Source: Alphaproteobacteria bacterium
Lineage (GTDB): Bacteria > Pseudomonadota > Alphaproteobacteria > UBA9219
Reading direction: 5' to 3'
Assembly: GCA_028690155.1 (NCBI GenBank)
Contig: JAQVBU010000006.1
Location: forward strand, 7,982 to 71,981
Length of the DNA stretch: 64,000 nt
Shown: one piece after another, positions 15,878-25,718 of the stretch
Position numbering within the stretch: position 1 is the stretch's first letter
How the letters are laid out: each line of letters opens with the position of its first letter
Position numbers and translations under genes: made by a program
The notes under the pieces: generated by a model
The model's input: only the letters and a program-made list of their open reading frames with translations
What the model was told of the DNA's origin: nothing
The model's database searches: none

Positions 15878-16634
15878 ACGGATTATCCCCTGCCTCGACG
15901 TGAAGGACGGACGCGTCGTCAAAGGCGTGCAATTCCGGGATCACGAGGATATGGGCGAAATCGTGGAATTGGCGGAACGGTACCGCGACGAAGGCGCGGA
16001 CGAATTGACGTTCTACGATATCACGGCGAGCTGCGACGGACGACGCGTCGACAAGGACTGGGTCGCCCGCGTGGCCGAGGTTTTGGATATTCCGTTCTGC
16101 GTGGCGGGAGGCATCCGGACGACCGACGACGCACGCGCGATTCTAGCCAACGGCGCGGACAAGATCTCGATCAACTCGCCCGCGCTGGCCGATCCGAGCT
16201 TGATCGACGCCATGGCGAAAGAGTTCGGCGTCCAATGCACGGTGATCGGGATCGACAGCCAAAGGCAGGACGGCGACTTTGTCGTCTATCGGAACACGGG
16301 CCGCGAAGAAACGACGCGGAAGACGGAGAGACGAACGTTGGATTGGGCGCGCGAAGTCGAACGCCGGGGCGCGGGCGAAATCGTTTTGAATTGCATGAAC
16401 GAAGACGGCATGCGGCGGGGCTACGACATCGCCCAGCTCCGCGCCGTAAAAGAGGCGGTTTCGATCCCCCTGATCGCATCGGGCGGCGCGGGAACCTGCG
16501 AACACTTCGCGGACCTGTTCTTGCATGCGAACGTCAACGGTGCGTTAGCAGCCAGCGTGTTTCACCGGCGGATACTGACCGTCGAGAAGGTAAAGAACTT
16601 CCTTAAAAATAGAGGGGTTACGGTTCGATCATGA
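15867..16634 (+). CDS. hisF: Imidazole glycerol phosphate synthase, cyclase subunit
   Basis: A 255-residue (beta-alpha)8 barrel; catalytic D11 ([15 protein letters not shown]) and D130 (VIGID). With HisH it makes imidazole glycerol phosphate and AICAR from PRFAR and glutamine. It carries the enterobacteria-like stretches [10 protein letters not shown] and [17 protein letters not shown]; alphaproteobacterial HisF normally reads differently there. It overlaps hisA by 11 bases and hisIE by 4. Confidence 0.97.
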   Translation: MLAKRIIPCLDVKDGRVVKGVQFRDHEDMGEIVELAERYRDEGADELTFYDITASCDGRRVDKDWVARVAEVLDIPFCVAGGIRTTDDARAILANGADKISINSPALADPSLIDAMAKEFGVQCTVIGIDSQRQDGDFVVYRNTGREETTRKTERRTLDWAREVERRGAGEIVLNCMNEDGMRRGYDIAQLRAVKEAVSIPLIASGGAGTCEHFADLFLHANVNGALAASVFHRRILTVEKVKNFLKNRGVTVRS

Positions 16635-17263
16635 CAAAAAGCTTCACTATAGAAGAGCTCGACTGGGCCAAACAGAACGGTCTGATCCCGGCGATTATTC
16701 AAGACGCGTCGTCGCTGCGCGTGTTGATGCTGGGCTATATGAACGAAGAAGCGCTGCGCCAAACGATTAAAACGGGCCTCGTTACGTTTTTCAGCCGGTC
16801 GCGTCAATGCTTGTGGCAAAAAGGCGAAACATCGGGTCATATGTTACGTCTGTTGGATCTTCGCCACGACTGCGACAAGGATACGCTTTTGATCCGCGCG
16901 CTTCCGGCGGGACCGGTATGCCACACAGGCACGCGCACCTGCTTTGGCGAAGGCGACGACTGGATCGATCTGGCCGTGTTGGCGGATCTTGAACGAACCA
17001 TCGAATCCCGCCGCACCGCACCGCCCGAGGAAAGCTATACCGCGCGGCTTCTTCAGGCCGGTCTTGCGCGCATCGCTCAAAAAGTCGGGGAAGAAGGCGT
17101 CGAAACCGCCCTCGCCGCCGCGACCAAAAGCCCGACGCTGGCACCGGAGGCTGCGGATCTCGTGTATCATCTTCTTGTTCTTCTTCAGGCGTCGGGGCTA
17201 ACATTGCACGACGTTTTGAAAGTGCTCGACGCGCGGGCACGCCTTAAAAGGTCTTCCTCATGA
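16631..17263 (+). CDS. hisIE: Bifunctional PRA-CH / PRA-PH
   Basis: A 210-residue fusion: the HisI cyclohydrolase domain (about 1-108; zinc/catalytic motifs [11 protein letters not shown] and CHTGTRTCF) and the HisE pyrophosphohydrolase domain (about 115-205; [13 protein letters not shown] and [13 protein letters not shown]). It catalyses the second and third steps of the pathway. The fused form is that of enterobacteria; most alphaproteobacteria have separate hisI and hisE. It overlaps hisF (ATGA-type) and hisN by 4 bases each. Confidence 0.96.
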   Translation: MTKSFTIEELDWAKQNGLIPAIIQDASSLRVLMLGYMNEEALRQTIKTGLVTFFSRSRQCLWQKGETSGHMLRLLDLRHDCDKDTLLIRALPAGPVCHTGTRTCFGEGDDWIDLAVLADLERTIESRRTAPPEESYTARLLQAGLARIAQKVGEEGVETALAAATKSPTLAPEAADLVYHLLVLLQASGLTLHDVLKVLDARARLKRSSS

Positions 17264-18072
17264 ATGTTTGTGCCTTTCTTCCTTTTGTAAACGACGCGGC
17301 CGACCTCGCCACCGATATTGCCCTGCGCTTCTTCCGGCAAGAACTTCCCGTCGAAGCTAAACCCGACGCTTCGCCTGTAACAGAAGCCGATAAAAACATT
17401 GAAAAATGCCTGCGGGCCGAAATCGAAAAGCGCTACCCCTCGCACGGGATTATCGGCGAAGAGTACGGCGTCCATAATGAAAACGCGGAGTTCGTCTGGG
17501 TCATTGATCCCATCGATGGCACCCGCGCCTTTATCATGGGCAAGCCTCAGTTTGGTCTGATCCTCGGTCTTTTGTACCAAGGCAAGCCTGTTTTGGGGTG
17601 TATTCATCAACCCTTTACGCGCGAACGCTGGATCGGCGACAATGAAAAAGCCACCTACAACGGCTGCGCCATCCATGTCGCGACGCCGCGTCCTCTTGGC
17701 GCGGCACGGTTGTGCATGGGCGCGCCCATGGCTTTTTCACAGAACATCGACGCCTATCTGGCGTTGTGCAAAAAGGCCGCTTGGCCGCAATACAACAGTG
17801 ATTGTTATGGTTATGGACTTCTCGCCATGGGATGCACAGACGTTGTCGTCGAACAAGGCCTGAGCCTTTACGATGTGGCAGGCGTGGCGCCCATCGTAAC
17901 AGGCGCGGGTGGGTTTATCGGAACCTGGGACCTCGCGCCGATCGACAAGGGCTTTTCAAACCGCGTGGTGGCCGCCAGCACGAAAGAGCTCGCCGCCGAA
18001 GCCGTCGAGACCTTTCTTTCGGCAAATAAAAAACTTTCGCGCCCTAAGTCGGCGACAGCCTCGCCTTTCTAA
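17260..18072 (+). CDS. hisN: IMPase-type histidinol-phosphatase HisN
   Basis: A 270-residue member of the inositol monophosphatase superfamily. Metal ligands are E67 (IIGEEYG), D83 and D86 (DPIDGT) and D204 (SLYDVAGVAPIVTGAGG). It probably dephosphorylates histidinol phosphate, the one step not covered by the other operon members because the E. coli-type HisB phosphatase domain is missing. It starts in the hisIE stop (ATGA), so it is translated with the operon. IMPase-type HisN is known from actinobacteria and alphaproteobacteria. The role is inferred from family and position. Confidence 0.88.
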   Translation: MNVCAFLPFVNDAADLATDIALRFFRQELPVEAKPDASPVTEADKNIEKCLRAEIEKRYPSHGIIGEEYGVHNENAEFVWVIDPIDGTRAFIMGKPQFGLILGLLYQGKPVLGCIHQPFTRERWIGDNEKATYNGCAIHVATPRPLGAARLCMGAPMAFSQNIDAYLALCKKAAWPQYNSDCYGYGLLAMGCTDVVVEQGLSLYDVAGVAPIVTGAGGFIGTWDLAPIDKGFSNRVVAASTKELAAEAVETFLSANKKLSRPKSATASPF

Positions 18073-18110
18073 GAGACTGAAGCAAGCGGCGTATGCTAAA
18101 AGAAACAGTC

Positions 18111-18863
18111 ATGACGATCATCGAAAGCCCACACAACGCGACGTTCAAAAAGCTCTTGAGCCTAACCACGGCAAAGGGGCTGAAGAAAGAAGGCTTATTT
18201 CTGCTCTCCGGCACCAAGCTAATCCGCGAATTCTTGGCCGCGCCATCCCTCGATATTTTCTATGAAGTCCATGAGGATGGTCAAAAACCGCTTGAGGTTG
18301 ACGCGCCCTCACTTCAGCTTACCCCCCCGCTTTTCGCGCACGTGGACGTTCTGGGAACGCATGCGCCGCTTCTTGTCGTCAAACAACCCTCCCTGCCCCG
18401 CCTCGATAGCTTTGAGGGGTATATTCCCCATGGAATCGAAGTCGTTGTCCCCGTAGGCGACCCGGCAAACCTAGGCGCGGTGATCCGAAGCGCCGAAGCC
18501 TTCGGGGTTCCGCGCATCATCTTGACCCGCGAGGCCGCCCATCCCTTCTTGCCTAAAGCGGTAAAAGCGTCGGCAGGAAGCGTGTTGCGCGTTCGCATGA
18601 TTCAAGGCCCCGCGCTTGATGCCGTTCCCGAATCCTGCATGGCGTTGGACATGGAGGGAGAGGATATAAACTCCTTCGATTGGCCGTCTGACGGCTTGCT
18701 GTTGCTGGGCGAGGAAGGCTCCGGTCTTGACGCGCGACGATTCAAGACGCGCGTGCGCATTCCGATCCAAGGGGTGGAAAGCCTGAACGTTGCAGTTGCA
18801 GCCGGCATTGCGCTGTCGCGCGTGCCTAGACGTCCGACGGTGCCGCAATCGCCGCTTCGATGA
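18111..18863 (+). CDS. SpoU/TrmH-family RNA 2'-O-methyltransferase
   Basis: About 250 residues. An N-terminal substrate-binding domain is followed by a SPOUT methyltransferase domain with the three SpoU motifs: DPANLGAVIRSAEAFG (motif 1), LLGEEGSGL (motif 2) and IPIQGVESLNVAVAAGI (motif 3). It methylates a ribose of rRNA or tRNA with SAM; the target base is not readable from sequence. The ATG at 18111 is used; an ATG at 18093 would add six residues. It starts 38 bp after hisN and may read through from the operon. The last 38 bp overlap the convergent pentapeptide gene. Confidence 0.9.
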   Translation: MTIIESPHNATFKKLLSLTTAKGLKKEGLFLLSGTKLIREFLAAPSLDIFYEVHEDGQKPLEVDAPSLQLTPPLFAHVDVLGTHAPLLVVKQPSLPRLDSFEGYIPHGIEVVVPVGDPANLGAVIRSAEAFGVPRIILTREAAHPFLPKAVKASAGSVLRVRMIQGPALDAVPESCMALDMEGEDINSFDWPSDGLLLLGEEGSGLDARRFKTRVRIPIQGVESLNVAVAAGIALSRVPRRPTVPQSPLR

Positions 18864-20139
18864 GAGCCTGTTGATCGGGATCGAGCTGAAGACCTTCGAT
18901 CCGAGCGTCTTGGAAATTGGCATCCGTCAGATCCGCGCCGCGCAGATCGGCATCGCTAAGATCGGCGCCCTTGAAATTGACCCGAGTCAAGTTCGCGCCG
19001 GAAAAGTTCGCATGGCGCAGCGAGCTTTCGGAAAGGTTGGTAATCATAGTATAACCACTCGCCAACACGACGGGTTGAAGCAAAGCACCTTGAAGCGTTG
19101 CATTGCGGAGTTGAGCCTTGCTGAAGTTTGCCCCGCGCATATCGATGCCGGCCAAGTTGGCGTAACGAAGATCGACCTCACGAAGGTCGCTTCCTTGAAG
19201 CTGAGCCTTGGTGAGGTCCAGCTCGTACATAATGGCGCCCTTAGCTTTGATCAGAATAAGACACTGTCCGATAAACAACGACGTGCCGCGAAGATCAAAA
19301 CCGCTCAGATCGAGCTGGCGACCGTTTTTCCCGTTGCTGTCGACCCAAGCTTTATGAAGCTGCAAAAGCTGTTCAAGCGGCGCGGGAAGATCTTTGATGG
19401 TCAACCCGACCGGCGAGCTCATCAACGCGCCTTGAAGGTTTTCCTTTTTGACTTCACTCAAGTTAATGGCCGTGCCGGACAGGACGGCACCGTTCAGCAT
19501 GACGTTTTCGAGGTCGCATTCGCTGAGATCGGCGTTTTCGAGGTTGGTGCCGGAAAAGTCGGCGTCCTTAAGGCTGGCCTTCTTGATCTTGGCGCCCTTC
19601 ATCATGGCGTCGCTAAAATTACTGCCAACAGCGACCGCGCCGGACAGCTTGGCGTTGTTCATCTTGGCGCCCGAAAGGTTGGCGCCGCCTTTGTCGACAA
19701 CGGTCAAATTCTCGTGAGCCGCCTTCAAGCCGCCTTTGCTGTCGGTGTTGGACAACGACCCTTCGCGCAAATCAATGCCGTCCATGTTGGCACCGACCAT
19801 GTTGGCGCCGCGCAGCGAAGCGCCGCGCAGATCGGCGTTTTTAAGGGAAGCACCCGAAAGATTGACGCGCCGCAAATCGGCGCAATAAAAAATGGCCCGA
19901 TCGAGCTTGGTGCCCGAAAAGTTGGCCTCGCTTAGATAAGCGCCCGTAAAATCAGCGTCGGAAAGTTCCCTGTTGGAAAAGTCCAACCCCTCAAGATTCT
20001 TATGGGCGAATTGGGCCCGTTTGCCCCCCTTGCGCCCAAAGATAAAATCCTCGTGCTTTTTGATGATCGCATTCACGTCATGCTGAAGCATGCGGGATTT
20101 TTCTTTTTCACCGTCGTTCTTTTCTTCTTTGCTATCCAT
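18826..20139 (-). CDS. Pentapeptide-repeat protein
   Basis: 437 residues made mostly of A(D/N)LxG-type five-residue repeats, in blocks about 55-190, 195-260 and 305-430, with a short charged start and an interruption near 265-300. Such repeats fold into a right-handed four-sided beta helix. The N-terminal 50 residues are soluble and basic, with no signal peptide, so it is likely cytoplasmic. Some pentapeptide proteins imitate DNA and protect gyrase; others are structural. Nothing here decides between these. Confidence 0.9.
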   Translation of the reverse strand: MDSKEEKNDGEKEKSRMLQHDVNAIIKKHEDFIFGRKGGKRAQFAHKNLEGLDFSNRELSDADFTGAYLSEANFSGTKLDRAIFYCADLRRVNLSGASLKNADLRGASLRGANMVGANMDGIDLREGSLSNTDSKGGLKAAHENLTVVDKGGANLSGAKMNNAKLSGAVAVGSNFSDAMMKGAKIKKASLKDADFSGTNLENADLSECDLENVMLNGAVLSGTAINLSEVKKENLQGALMSSPVGLTIKDLPAPLEQLLQLHKAWVDSNGKNGRQLDLSGFDLRGTSLFIGQCLILIKAKGAIMYELDLTKAQLQGSDLREVDLRYANLAGIDMRGANFSKAQLRNATLQGALLQPVVLASGYTMITNLSESSLRHANFSGANLTRVNFKGADLSDADLRGADLTDANFQDARIEGLQLDPDQQALIEAAIAAPSDV

Positions 20140-20361
20140 TCTGTCCCTTAACCCTTAAACCTAGCTTTCTAAAGACGGTCTTCTGCAAACGGTCGTCCCC
20201 CTTCGCGAACGCAACGCCCGCAAAACGCTAGACTGATTTTTACAAAAAGATATTAAAATTGTAGAAAGATCTTAAAAAAACAATCTTCTTGGGGAAAAAA
20301 AGTGTGCTATTCCTTGCAGCACATAGAGAAAAAATTCCTTCACGATCAGAAAGTCGCGGAC
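20140..20361. other. Divergent intergenic region upstream of alaS
   Basis: A 222-bp region between divergent genes, AT-rich from about 20230, that probably holds promoters for both. No convincing -35/-10 pair, riboswitch or T-box-like structure was found. An in-frame GTG at 20302 would extend alaS by 20 residues with no family support. Confidence 0.4.
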
Positions 20362-23004
20362 ATGCCCCAGAACCTTTCGGAAATTCGTTCAACATTTCTT
20401 AATTATTTCATAAAAAACGGGCATACCCATGTCCCATCAAGCCCGTTGGTGCCGCGCAACGATCCGACGTTAATGTTTACGAACGCGGGAATGGTGCAGT
20501 TTAAAAATGTGTTCACAGGACTTGAGAAAAGGCCCTACACGCGCGCGACGACAGCTCAAAAATCGGTCCGGGCCGGGGGAAAACATAACGACCTGGAAAA
20601 TGTGGGCTACACGGCGCGGCATCATACGTTTTTCGAAATGCTGGGAAATTTCTCGTTTGGGGACTATTTCAAGCCCGAAGCCATTGCGTTCGCTTGGGAA
20701 CTTGTGACCAAGATTTTCGGCCTCGACAAGGAAAAGCTCCTCGTCACCGTGTATCATGAGGATGAAGAAGCTGCGGCATTATGGAAAAAAATTGCCGGTT
20801 TTGATGATTCCAAAATCATTCGCATTAAAACGGACGCAAACTTCTGGCGAATGGGTGATACCGGGCCGTGTGGACCGTGCTCGGAAATTTTCATCGATCA
20901 AGGCGATAAAATTCAAGGTGGCCCACCGGGAAGTCCTGACGAAGACGGTGATCGTTTTCTCGAATTCTGGAACCTCGTTTTCATGCAGTTCGAAGAGCTG
21001 CCCGATGGGCGCCGTGTGCCGCTGCCCAAACCCTCGGTGGACACCGGCATGGGATTGGAACGAATAGCTGCCATCCTCCAAGGCGTCACCTCGAACTACG
21101 ACATCGACCTGTTTCAGGCGCTGATCGGGGCCCTTGCCGGATATGTCAATGCGGACCCGAACGGAAATCAAAAAGCGTCGTTCCGCGTCATCGCCGACCA
21201 TCTTCGCGCGACGTCGTTTTTGATCGCGGACGGCGTGTTGCCCAGCAACGAAGGCCGAGGCTATGTGCTGCGACGGATCATGCGCCGGGCCATGCGGCAC
21301 GCCCACCTGCTGGGTGCGAAGGAGCCGTTGATTTACAAAATTGTGCCCGAACTTGTGACTCAAATGGGGGCTGCCTATCCGGAACTGGTCCAAGCCCAAC
21401 CTCGAATCGAAGAGACGTTGAGGCTTGAAGAGTCGCGATTCAAATCGATGCTGGACCGCGGGCTGAAGCTTTTGGACGAAGAGGTTCGCAAAATTAATGG
21501 CGACGCGCCACTTCCCGGCGATATTGCCTTCAAGCTCTACGACACGTACGGTTTCCCTCTGGACTTGACTCAAGACGTCTTGCGCGGCCAAGGACGAACG
21601 GTGGACGTCACGGGCTTCGACGCCGCCATGGCGCGGCAGCGTGAGCAAGCGCGCGCCTCGTGGGCGGGATCGGGGGACACGAAATCCGCGAAAATCTGGT
21701 TCGAATTAAAGGAAGAGCACGGAGCAACGGATTTCCTCGGCTACAGCACCGAGCATGCGGAAGGCCAAATTCTAGCGCTTGTCCGCGACAATAAAAAAGT
21801 CGTCGAAGCGGCCACGGGCGAAAGCGTCGACGTTCTGGTCAACCAGTCGCCGTTTTATGGGGAATCCGGCGGCCAAAAAGGCGATATCGGCACGATCAGA
21901 ACGGCCCAAGGCGGATTGTTGCGCATTACGGATACACTAAAGGAAGCGGACGGCCTTATCGTCCACAGCGGCCGCGTTGAAGAAGGCACGTTCCACACAG
22001 GCGACGACGTGGCTTTATGCGTCGATCACCATCACCGCCTCGCCTTGCGGGCGCATCATTCGGCGACGCACCTCTTGCATGAAGCGCTTCGGCGGGCGCT
22101 GGGCGACCATGTGGCGCAGAAAGGATCCATGGTCGCACATGACCGGCTGCGCTTCGATTTTACGCAGCCGACAGCGATCCCGGCAAACGTGCTCGAAGCC
22201 GTCGAGACCGAAGTTAACCGACGCATCGTCCTGAATGAGCCGATCGAAACGCGGCTCATGTCGCCTGAAGACGCTGTCAAAGAAGGCGCGCGGGCCCTGT
22301 TCGGCGAAAAGTACGGCGACGAAGTGCGGGTGGTGTTCATGGGAAGCGCGGACGAAGCCTTTTCGATCGAGCTGTGCGGCGGCACGCACGTGACGCGCAC
22401 GGGTGACATCGGCTTCTTCAAGATTATCGGCGAAAGCGCTGTCGCGGCAGGCGTCCGCCGCATCGAAGCCGTGACCGGCATGGCCGCGCTGGCCTGGGTC
22501 AGGGAAAGAGAAGCGCTGATCGAAAACGCCGCCGACGCGTTGAAGGCCCCTGCCGCCGAGCTTCCCGAGCGCATCAAGAATCTCGTGGAGGAACGCAAGA
22601 AGTTGGAACGCGACGTGGCTGTTTTGCGCCAAAAGGCGGCGCTGAGCGGCGGTGCTTCAAACGACGAGGCGACGCGCGTGGTCGGCGGCAAAAACTTTAT
22701 CAGCCGCATCCTGAAAGGCGTTCCCGCCAAGGATCTGAAGCCTATGGCGGACGCTTTTAAAGAAAGGATCCAATCGGGCGTCGTCGCGTTGGCCTCGGAA
22801 ACCGACGGCAAAGTGTCGCTGGTCGTCGCCGTGACGGATGATCTAAAAAATAGCACCAGTGCCGTCGATCTTGTGCGGCTTGGGGCCGAACGCGTGGGTG
22901 GCAAAGGCGGTGGCGGTCGTCCAGATATGGCGCAGGCTGGGGGTTCGGAACCCGCCCACATGAAAGAAGCCCTTGACGCGATTGAAAAAGCCCTTGAAGG
23001 CTAA
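20362..23004 (+). CDS. alaS: Alanyl-tRNA synthetase
   Basis: An 880-residue class II synthetase: the aminoacylation domain opens [20 protein letters not shown]; the editing domain has [13 protein letters not shown] and the zinc motif [13 protein letters not shown]; the C-terminal DHHA1 domain ends [16 protein letters not shown]. Length fits the family (about 875). It charges tRNA-Ala and clears mischarged Ser/Gly. The start at 20362 matches where family sequence begins; the ribosome-binding site is weak. No recA or recX is adjacent. Confidence 0.97.
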   Translation: MPQNLSEIRSTFLNYFIKNGHTHVPSSPLVPRNDPTLMFTNAGMVQFKNVFTGLEKRPYTRATTAQKSVRAGGKHNDLENVGYTARHHTFFEMLGNFSFGDYFKPEAIAFAWELVTKIFGLDKEKLLVTVYHEDEEAAALWKKIAGFDDSKIIRIKTDANFWRMGDTGPCGPCSEIFIDQGDKIQGGPPGSPDEDGDRFLEFWNLVFMQFEELPDGRRVPLPKPSVDTGMGLERIAAILQGVTSNYDIDLFQALIGALAGYVNADPNGNQKASFRVIADHLRATSFLIADGVLPSNEGRGYVLRRIMRRAMRHAHLLGAKEPLIYKIVPELVTQMGAAYPELVQAQPRIEETLRLEESRFKSMLDRGLKLLDEEVRKINGDAPLPGDIAFKLYDTYGFPLDLTQDVLRGQGRTVDVTGFDAAMARQREQARASWAGSGDTKSAKIWFELKEEHGATDFLGYSTEHAEGQILALVRDNKKVVEAATGESVDVLVNQSPFYGESGGQKGDIGTIRTAQGGLLRITDTLKEADGLIVHSGRVEEGTFHTGDDVALCVDHHHRLALRAHHSATHLLHEALRRALGDHVAQKGSMVAHDRLRFDFTQPTAIPANVLEAVETEVNRRIVLNEPIETRLMSPEDAVKEGARALFGEKYGDEVRVVFMGSADEAFSIELCGGTHVTRTGDIGFFKIIGESAVAAGVRRIEAVTGMAALAWVREREALIENAADALKAPAAELPERIKNLVEERKKLERDVAVLRQKAALSGGASNDEATRVVGGKNFISRILKGVPAKDLKPMADAFKERIQSGVVALASETDGKVSLVVAVTDDLKNSTSAVDLVRLGAERVGGKGGGGRPDMAQAGGSEPAHMKEALDAIEKALEG

Positions 23005-23052
23005 AGCCGAAGAACACGAAACGAGAGGCTCCGGCTTTGGAAAAAAAGGGGG

Positions 23053-23904
23053 CTAAAACTTAACGCTCTTGCTTTCATAGTGCCGACCCAAGAAGGAAGG
23101 CATCCGCCCCTCCGCCGTTGATCCCGGAAGTTGAGCCATATGATACGAAGCATCGACTTTCGTCCGTGTGCTCCATAAAGCGTCGGGGTTTTGATGATAG
23201 AAAATGTCCGACGCGGCTTCGGTCCGCGCCCAATCGAAAATTTGCTTGCGATGAACGATCTTCCACACACCTGCCGTGCCGGACGGTCGGCGTTCGAAGC
23301 GGTCCAGATAACGCCCGCCTAAAAAAACATCCTCGCGACCGATGGGTTTTTCAACACGAATATGGGTATGGAAATAGGACTCGACCAAAGCGGTATCGCC
23401 GTCCAAATCAACCCGCACGTTGGACACAAGATGATGCGACGACCGAATGGATTGAAAGATGGCTAACGCCCAATGAACATAATCGCCGCTCGTTCCTTGA
23501 AAGACGCCCGGCCCCAAATCCAACGTCGCATCGTGATGCAAGACCGAACGAAGCAGGTTTTCATCTAACCGATCAAGGCCTCGTGCGAACTTGGCCAAAA
23601 CTTCCGTGATTTCCGCTTTGTCGATAACCGCCTGAAGTCTGGGCGGCAACCGTTCCCCCAAGCCTCCCAGCTGGGACGTCATTGACGGACGGGGAAAACG
23701 AAGCGCCGAAAGCGCCGTCTTGGGACGACGCGCTTTGGTTGACGCAGAAGAATTTTTTGCAAGCGATGCTTTTGGGGGAGAAACTTTTTTCGTTTTTTTG
23801 GAAGCCGCCTTGGTTGCAGCCGCCTTTTTCGGTGACGGCCCCGCCTTCGTTGGAACGGCCTTCGACGTCTTTTTTACCGGAGTACTTTTTTTCCGAGAAA
23901 CCAT
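23053..23904 (-). CDS. SnoaL/NTF2-like protein with Lys/Ala-rich tail
   Basis: 283 residues. Residues 1-75 are a basic, histone-H1-like stretch with KKAAATKAASKKTKK and several S/T-P-K-K units. From about 95 on there is an NTF2-like cone: IDKAEITEVLAKFARGLDRLD, then HHDATLDLG, VSNVRVDLDGDTALVESYFH and GVWKIVHRKQIFDWAR. Such SnoaL-like folds include isomerases, dehydrases and dioxygenase beta subunits; the activity here is unknown. The ATG at 23904 has GGGGAGGG five bases upstream, which decides it over an in-frame start at 23976. The basic tail may bind nucleic acid or polyanions. Confidence 0.75.
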   Translation of the reverse strand: MVSRKKSTPVKKTSKAVPTKAGPSPKKAAATKAASKKTKKVSPPKASLAKNSSASTKARRPKTALSALRFPRPSMTSQLGGLGERLPPRLQAVIDKAEITEVLAKFARGLDRLDENLLRSVLHHDATLDLGPGVFQGTSGDYVHWALAIFQSIRSSHHLVSNVRVDLDGDTALVESYFHTHIRVEKPIGREDVFLGGRYLDRFERRPSGTAGVWKIVHRKQIFDWARTEAASDIFYHQNPDALWSTRTKVDASYHMAQLPGSTAEGRMPSFLGRHYESKSVKF

Positions 23905-24302
23905 CAAGGCCCTCCCCTTGTCGTTCCTATTTCTCAGGACAACCCCCACGTGGAAAAGATTATTTTCCGGGAGCAAGAATCATCCGCGCCCGAAACGATT
24001 AGCATATCTTTTCGCCTTTTGCACGAGAATACAGGGGGTTAGAGTCTTCTGTTCATCAATCCCTTCGGATTTTAAAATGTATTGCTTTTTGTCCAAAACA
24101 AAGCTTTTCTTGTGAAAAAACCATGCCAAATGACAAAAAAGGTCAAAAAATGGCCAAAAAACGCCCTACAAAACCCATTAACGCACAGAAAAATGAACCG
24201 AACGGTGAAAAAAACCCTATGAACGGCCTTTTTCATGTCTCAACCGATTGTTTTTAGTGGCCTTGCGTCCGATCTCTATCACAACCGAACCGATTAATCC
24301 GC
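23905..24302. other. A-rich intergenic region
   Basis: No supported gene. A 44-codon plus-strand frame (24123-24257) gives a basic peptide starting MPNDKKGQKMAKKRP, but it has no ribosome-binding site and low-complexity composition, so I do not call it. Promoters for the minus-strand SnoaL-like gene are expected in the right part. Confidence 0.4.
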
Positions 24303-25031
24303 TTATAAAAAGAGGTCTTTCTCAAGCGCCCGAAGGGCGTTGCGCCTAAATTTAACGTCCGGCATAACTTCAGCCAACATACGCCAAAATCGGACCGAGT
24401 GGTCTTTGTGCCGAATATGAACCAATTCATGGGCCACGACATAGTCCACAAGGCGTGGCGAAGCCATCATCAGCCGCCAATTCAACCGGATCACGTTGTC
24501 GACCGAGCAACTCCCCCACCGTTGTTCTGGATCGGTCAAAACAAAACGCGCATACTGCACGTCCAACCGTCTAGCCCATAAATCAAGCCTCTGACGAAGT
24601 TTCTTGCGCGCCATACGCTTCATCCATAATAAAATGTCCAACCGCGTCTCTTGCCGCAAGGCCTCCTCGGATAAGTCGCCCTCGGCGACACACACGCGCA
24701 GCTCATGCGGAAACAAATCACAACCTCCGCGCACGCCCCGGCGCACCGTCACGATGCATGCGTGACCAAGGACGGGGAAAATCGACCCCTCGGTAAAGGG
24801 TAACGGACGATTCTTGCGACGCCTCTGCTCGCGCACGATCCAGTTTTCACAATTGTCGAGCGCTTTTTGAAGGGACTTCGTCCCAGTTCGCCAAGGAACA
24901 AATGCGCGTACGGCTCCGTCGTCCTCGATCTTGAATGCAATCGTACGACGCCGACGTTTCGAGCGTTCAACCGTCAACGTCACAGGCGACCCGCGAAGAC
25001 AAAGCGTGCAACGATCCGAAAAAAGAGCCAT
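24303..25031 (-). CDS. YgjP-like metallopeptidase (M48-related)
   Basis: A 242-residue protein with the family's hallmark WGSCS and the zinc motif HELVHIRHKDHSVRFW (H-E-x-x-H plus a third His), preceded by DYVVA. The N-terminal half has the SKRRRRTIAFKIEDDG start typical of the YgjP/DUF45 family. Cytoplasmic; the substrate is unknown. The ATG at 25031 lies 151 bp upstream of hsp20, on the opposite strand. Confidence 0.88.
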   Translation of the reverse strand: MALFSDRCTLCLRGSPVTLTVERSKRRRRTIAFKIEDDGAVRAFVPWRTGTKSLQKALDNCENWIVREQRRRKNRPLPFTEGSIFPVLGHACIVTVRRGVRGGCDLFPHELRVCVAEGDLSEEALRQETRLDILLWMKRMARKKLRQRLDLWARRLDVQYARFVLTDPEQRWGSCSVDNVIRLNWRLMMASPRLVDYVVAHELVHIRHKDHSVRFWRMLAEVMPDVKFRRNALRALEKDLFL

Positions 25032-25054
25032 AATGGTAAGAAATATAAAAAAAC

Positions 25055-25182
25055 AAAATGGGGTTGACGAGACCCATTTTCAAGGGGACGCGAAGTTTAT
25101 TTTTTTCCTCCCCTTTTCAGAACCAAAACAGGGCCCATCTTTTTCAGTGAAAGACCTTAACTCTAACGCGAAGGAGGGTATC
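25055..25182 (+). promoter_or_regulatory. hsp20 upstream region with hairpin and anti-SD element
   Basis: AAAATGGG (25055-25062) and CCCATTTT (25073-25080) form a perfect 8-bp stem. Further on, TTCCTCCCC near 25106-25114 is complementary to the AAGGAGGG Shine-Dalgarno at 25171-25178. If both are transcribed, the second pairing could mask the ribosome-binding site as RNA thermometers of hsp20 genes do. No ROSE element or sigma-32 box could be matched with confidence. Confidence 0.3.
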
Positions 25183-25653
25183 ATGTCTCTACGTTCACTT
25201 ATCGCCCGAAACACGGACCTTGTTTCCGATCCATTCTTCTCAATAGGACGGGCCTTGCAGCGGCAACTCGACGAGGGGTGGTCAGGATTCCCGAGAGAGG
25301 CTATGACCGAAGCGGCCGCGATGCCGGTTGATTTGGACGTCAAGGAAGACGACAAAGAATTCACCGTGACGGCGGATCTTCCAGGCCTGACGGAAAAGAA
25401 TATTGACGTTTCCTTCGACGACGGTCTTCTGACCATTCGTGGCGAGAAAAAAGTCGAGCGCGAGGAAAAGGAAGGCACGTGGCACATTGTCGAAAGGTCT
25501 GCGGGAAGTTTTGCGCGAAAACTTTCGATCAGCGCGCCGGTCGACGCCGACAAAACGTCCGCCAAGTTTGAAAAGGGCGTGCTGACGATCACGCTGCCCA
25601 AACTGGCGCAAGAGAAAAGTTCCGCGAAGAAAATCGAGATCAAGTCGTCCTAA
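25183..25653 (+). CDS. Hsp20-family small heat-shock protein
   Basis: 156 residues with an alpha-crystallin domain from about residue 45 (PVDLDVKEDDKEFTVTADLP, LTEKNIDVSFDDGLLTIRGE, and the C-terminal FEKGVLTITLPK). It holds unfolding proteins in an ATP-independent way. The ATG at 25183 follows AAGGAGGG. A strong terminator follows at once, so it is a single-gene unit. Confidence 0.96.
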   Translation: MSLRSLIARNTDLVSDPFFSIGRALQRQLDEGWSGFPREAMTEAAAMPVDLDVKEDDKEFTVTADLPGLTEKNIDVSFDDGLLTIRGEKKVEREEKEGTWHIVERSAGSFARKLSISAPVDADKTSAKFEKGVLTITLPKLAQEKSSAKKIEIKSS

Positions 25654-25670
25654 ACGCGGCCGCAAAAAAG

Positions 25671-25707
25671 AAAAACCCGCCTCGCGAATGCGAAGCGGGT
25701 TTTTTTC
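25671..25707. terminator. Bidirectional terminator, hsp20 / helicase
   Basis: AAAACCCGC (25672-25680) pairs with GCGGGTTTT (25695-25703), with inner CGC-GAAT-GCG pairs and a run of T on the plus side. The minus side reads into a T-rich stretch too, so it can end both convergent genes. Confidence 0.9.
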
Positions 25708-25718
25708 TTTAAGATTTT

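Noticed and set aside
18790..19935. 381-codon plus-strand frame over the pentapeptide gene
   Set aside because: It is the complement of regular five-residue repeats, which keep the other strand open; no ribosome-binding site.
24123..24257. 44-codon basic ORF in the gap before the metallopeptidase gene
   Set aside because: No ribosome-binding site and A-rich low complexity; kept only as a remark in the gap entry.
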